Below are positions 4,709 to 5,844 of a stretch of DNA of 5,844 nucleotides, one piece after another. The notes beneath the pieces were generated by a model. The model made no database searches, was not told the DNA's origin, and saw nothing but the letters and a program-made list of their open reading frames with translations. This DNA comes from Dehalococcoidia bacterium (GTDB taxonomy: Bacteria > Chloroflexota > Dehalococcoidia > UBA2979), in the NCBI GenBank assembly GCA_030745285.1, contig JASLOV010000134.1, forward strand, positions 1 to 5,844, in the 5' to 3' direction. The position numbers and the translations under genes were made by a program. Each line of letters starts with the position of its first letter. The stretch's first letter is position 1.

Positions 4709-5844
4709 ATGGCGACGATGCGCGCGATGACCTTTCAGGCTCCCGGCGAGCTGGCGGTCCAGGATCGCCCCGTGCCGCAACCGGGGCCGGGCGAGCTGCG
4801 ACTGAGCGTCGTCGCCGCTTCGCTCTGCGCCTCCGATGTGCGGGTCTATCGCGGCGAGAAGTACGCGCTGCCGGGCGTCATCCCGGGCCACGAGATCTCG
4901 GGCGTGATCGACGCCATCGGCGAGGGTGTCGAGGGGTATACCGAGGGCGAGAGGGTGATCGTCTGCCCGGTGCTGGCCTGCGGGCACTGCCGCTACTGCC
5001 TCGTGGGCAAACGCAACCGCTGCGTCTCCCGCAGGACACTGGGCTACGATCTCGATGGCGGCTTCGCACAGTATCTGCTCGTGCCGGAGGAGCTGGTGCG
5101 GGTCGGGCACGTGCTGCGGGTGCCGGACGGGCTGCCAATGGCCGTCGCCGCCCTGACGGAGCCGTCCGCCTGCGTCCTCGCCTCGCTCGACCTCTGCGAG
5201 GTGGCGGCGGGCAGCTCGCTCGCGATCGTCGGCGCGGGGCCTATGGGGCTGTTGCACCTGCTGCTGGGGCGAGCGGCGGGGGCGTCGCCAATCATCGTGA
5301 TCGAGCCGATGGCCGAACGACGTGAGATCGCCCGTCGCTGGGGCGCAGACGTTGTGCTCGACCCAGACAATGAGGACGCGAGGACGGCCGTCCATGGCGT
5401 GACCGACGGATACGGCGCGGACGCGGTCGCACTGACTGTCGGCGCGGCGGCGCTGGTCGCGCCGTCCCTTGACCTCGTGCGGAAGCAGGGCGTGGTGAAC
5501 CTCTTCGCCGGGTTCCCGCCGGGCGAGACCGTGCCGTTTGCCCCGAACCTGGTGCACTACGGCGAGATCGTGCTCAGCGGCTCGCAGAACGCGACGACCA
5601 ACCAGTACCGTCGCACACTGGCGCTGCTGGGATCGGTGCCGCACATCGATGAGGTAGCGACGAACCGCTACGACATCGAACATGCGCCGGAGGCCTACTC
5701 GTCGCGGCTGGCGATGGACGGGCTGAAGTCGCTCGTCGAGTTCGCGGGCGTCGACCGGGCCGGAAGTCCGGGCCCCCTCGACCCGCCGCCGACCATACCG
5801 ACGACGGCGGCGCGGCGGACACGGCGGGCGACGAAGTCGCGCCC
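4709..5844 (+). CDS. Zinc-dependent medium-chain dehydrogenase (partial)
   Basis: An alcohol/polyol/threonine-dehydrogenase-like member of the zinc MDR superfamily, oxidising an alcohol with a nicotinamide cofactor in the cytosol; 378 codons are visible and the 3' end is outside the window. The GroES-like domain holds predicted catalytic zinc ligands C40 (in LCASD), H61-E62 (PGHE) and E151 (TEPSAC). The structural zinc lobe has C91, C94, C97 and C105. The Rossmann motif GAGPMG is at 175-180, and acidic E199 (IVIEP) at the end of the second strand favours NAD over NADP. The overall pattern resembles sorbitol, threonine and galactitol-phosphate dehydrogenases, but substrate cannot be named. The catalytic fold should end near residue 345 (DGLKSLVEF). 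The frame then continues into a Pro/Thr/Arg-rich tail, which is unusual. Starts at 4709, 4718 and 4727 are all in frame; the first was taken, with only a weak GAAG ribosome site. MRAMTF at 4718 would give the more typical N-terminus. Confidence 0.85.
   Translation, partial: MATMRAMTFQAPGELAVQDRPVPQPGPGELRLSVVAASLCASDVRVYRGEKYALPGVIPGHEISGVIDAIGEGVEGYTEGERVIVCPVLACGHCRYCLVGKRNRCVSRRTLGYDLDGGFAQYLLVPEELVRVGHVLRVPDGLPMAVAALTEPSACVLASLDLCEVAAGSSLAIVGAGPMGLLHLLLGRAAGASPIIVIEPMAERREIARRWGADVVLDPDNEDARTAVHGVTDGYGADAVALTVGAAALVAPSLDLVRKQGVVNLFAGFPPGETVPFAPNLVHYGEIVLSGSQNATTNQYRRTLALLGSVPHIDEVATNRYDIEHAPEAYSSRLAMDGLKSLVEFAGVDRAGSPGPLDPPPTIPTTAARRTRRATKSR

Noticed and set aside
4195..5325. Long plus-strand open frame of 376 codons
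   Set aside because: It crosses rpsT and the dehydrogenase gene in another frame and is rich in Arg, Gly and Ala with no family motif. It is a high-GC shadow; the true dehydrogenase frame runs open to the window end.
4691..5683. Minus-strand open frame of 330 codons opposite the dehydrogenase
   Set aside because: It is antisense to a gene with intact zinc ligands and Rossmann motif. Its translation is rich in His, Arg and Gln without recognisable domains.
1..5844. CRISPR array, tRNA/rRNA gene, insertion sequence or attachment site
   Set aside because: No regularly spaced direct repeats with unique spacers, no cloverleaf or rRNA landmarks, no transposase or integrase coding, and no terminal inverted repeats with target duplications were seen, including at the gene junction near 1159.

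Overview
This is a GC-rich (roughly two-thirds G+C) bacterial chromosomal segment. No rRNA, tRNA, CRISPR array or transposase is visible. Three things suggest a Chloroflexota-like or other high-GC deep-branching bacterium: the style of ribosomal protein S20, a two-module zinc-ribbon protein carrying the CxxC-x17-CxxC motif, and an atypical MurJ/MviN flippase. No phylogenetic marker was compared, so the assignment is tentative. The organism ends genes with ordinary TAG and TGA stops.

Left part (1-1651, all minus strand): a SAM-dependent class I methyltransferase lies 20 nt downstream of the C-terminal end of an AsnB-type asparagine synthetase, of which only about 103 residues remain. Upstream of that piece the sequence changes abruptly, near position 1159, into the body of a TM1410/GH114-like lipoprotein gene. 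That gene carries an in-frame amber codon (1232-1234) and then stops for good at the junction (1160-1162), before the part of the fold expected to hold its second catalytic motif. Two unrelated truncated genes abutting in the same orientation mark a deletion or recombination scar, or an assembly chimera. Methyltransferase plus asparagine synthetase fits an envelope-polysaccharide modification locus.

Middle (1688-4328, minus strand): a small zinc-ribbon protein has its own promoter and a structured 5' leader. Upstream of it is murJ, encoding a 14-helix MOP-superfamily flippase. It keeps the helix-1 arginines but appears to lack other cavity arginines known from E. coli. Its frame stays open far upstream through a 12-bp tandem repeat and into the start of rpsT on the other strand.

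Right part (4283-5844, plus strand): rpsT (30S protein S20) is divergent from murJ. After a 156-nt gap with an 8-bp-arm inverted repeat near a possible promoter comes a zinc-dependent medium-chain dehydrogenase/reductase. Its catalytic and structural zinc ligands are intact, and it runs off the window end with an unusual Pro/Arg-rich tail.

No clearly new multi-gene system is evident. The points most worth attention are the broken-gene junction, the amber codon at an expected tryptophan, the altered flippase cavity and the repeat-bearing divergent murJ/rpsT region.
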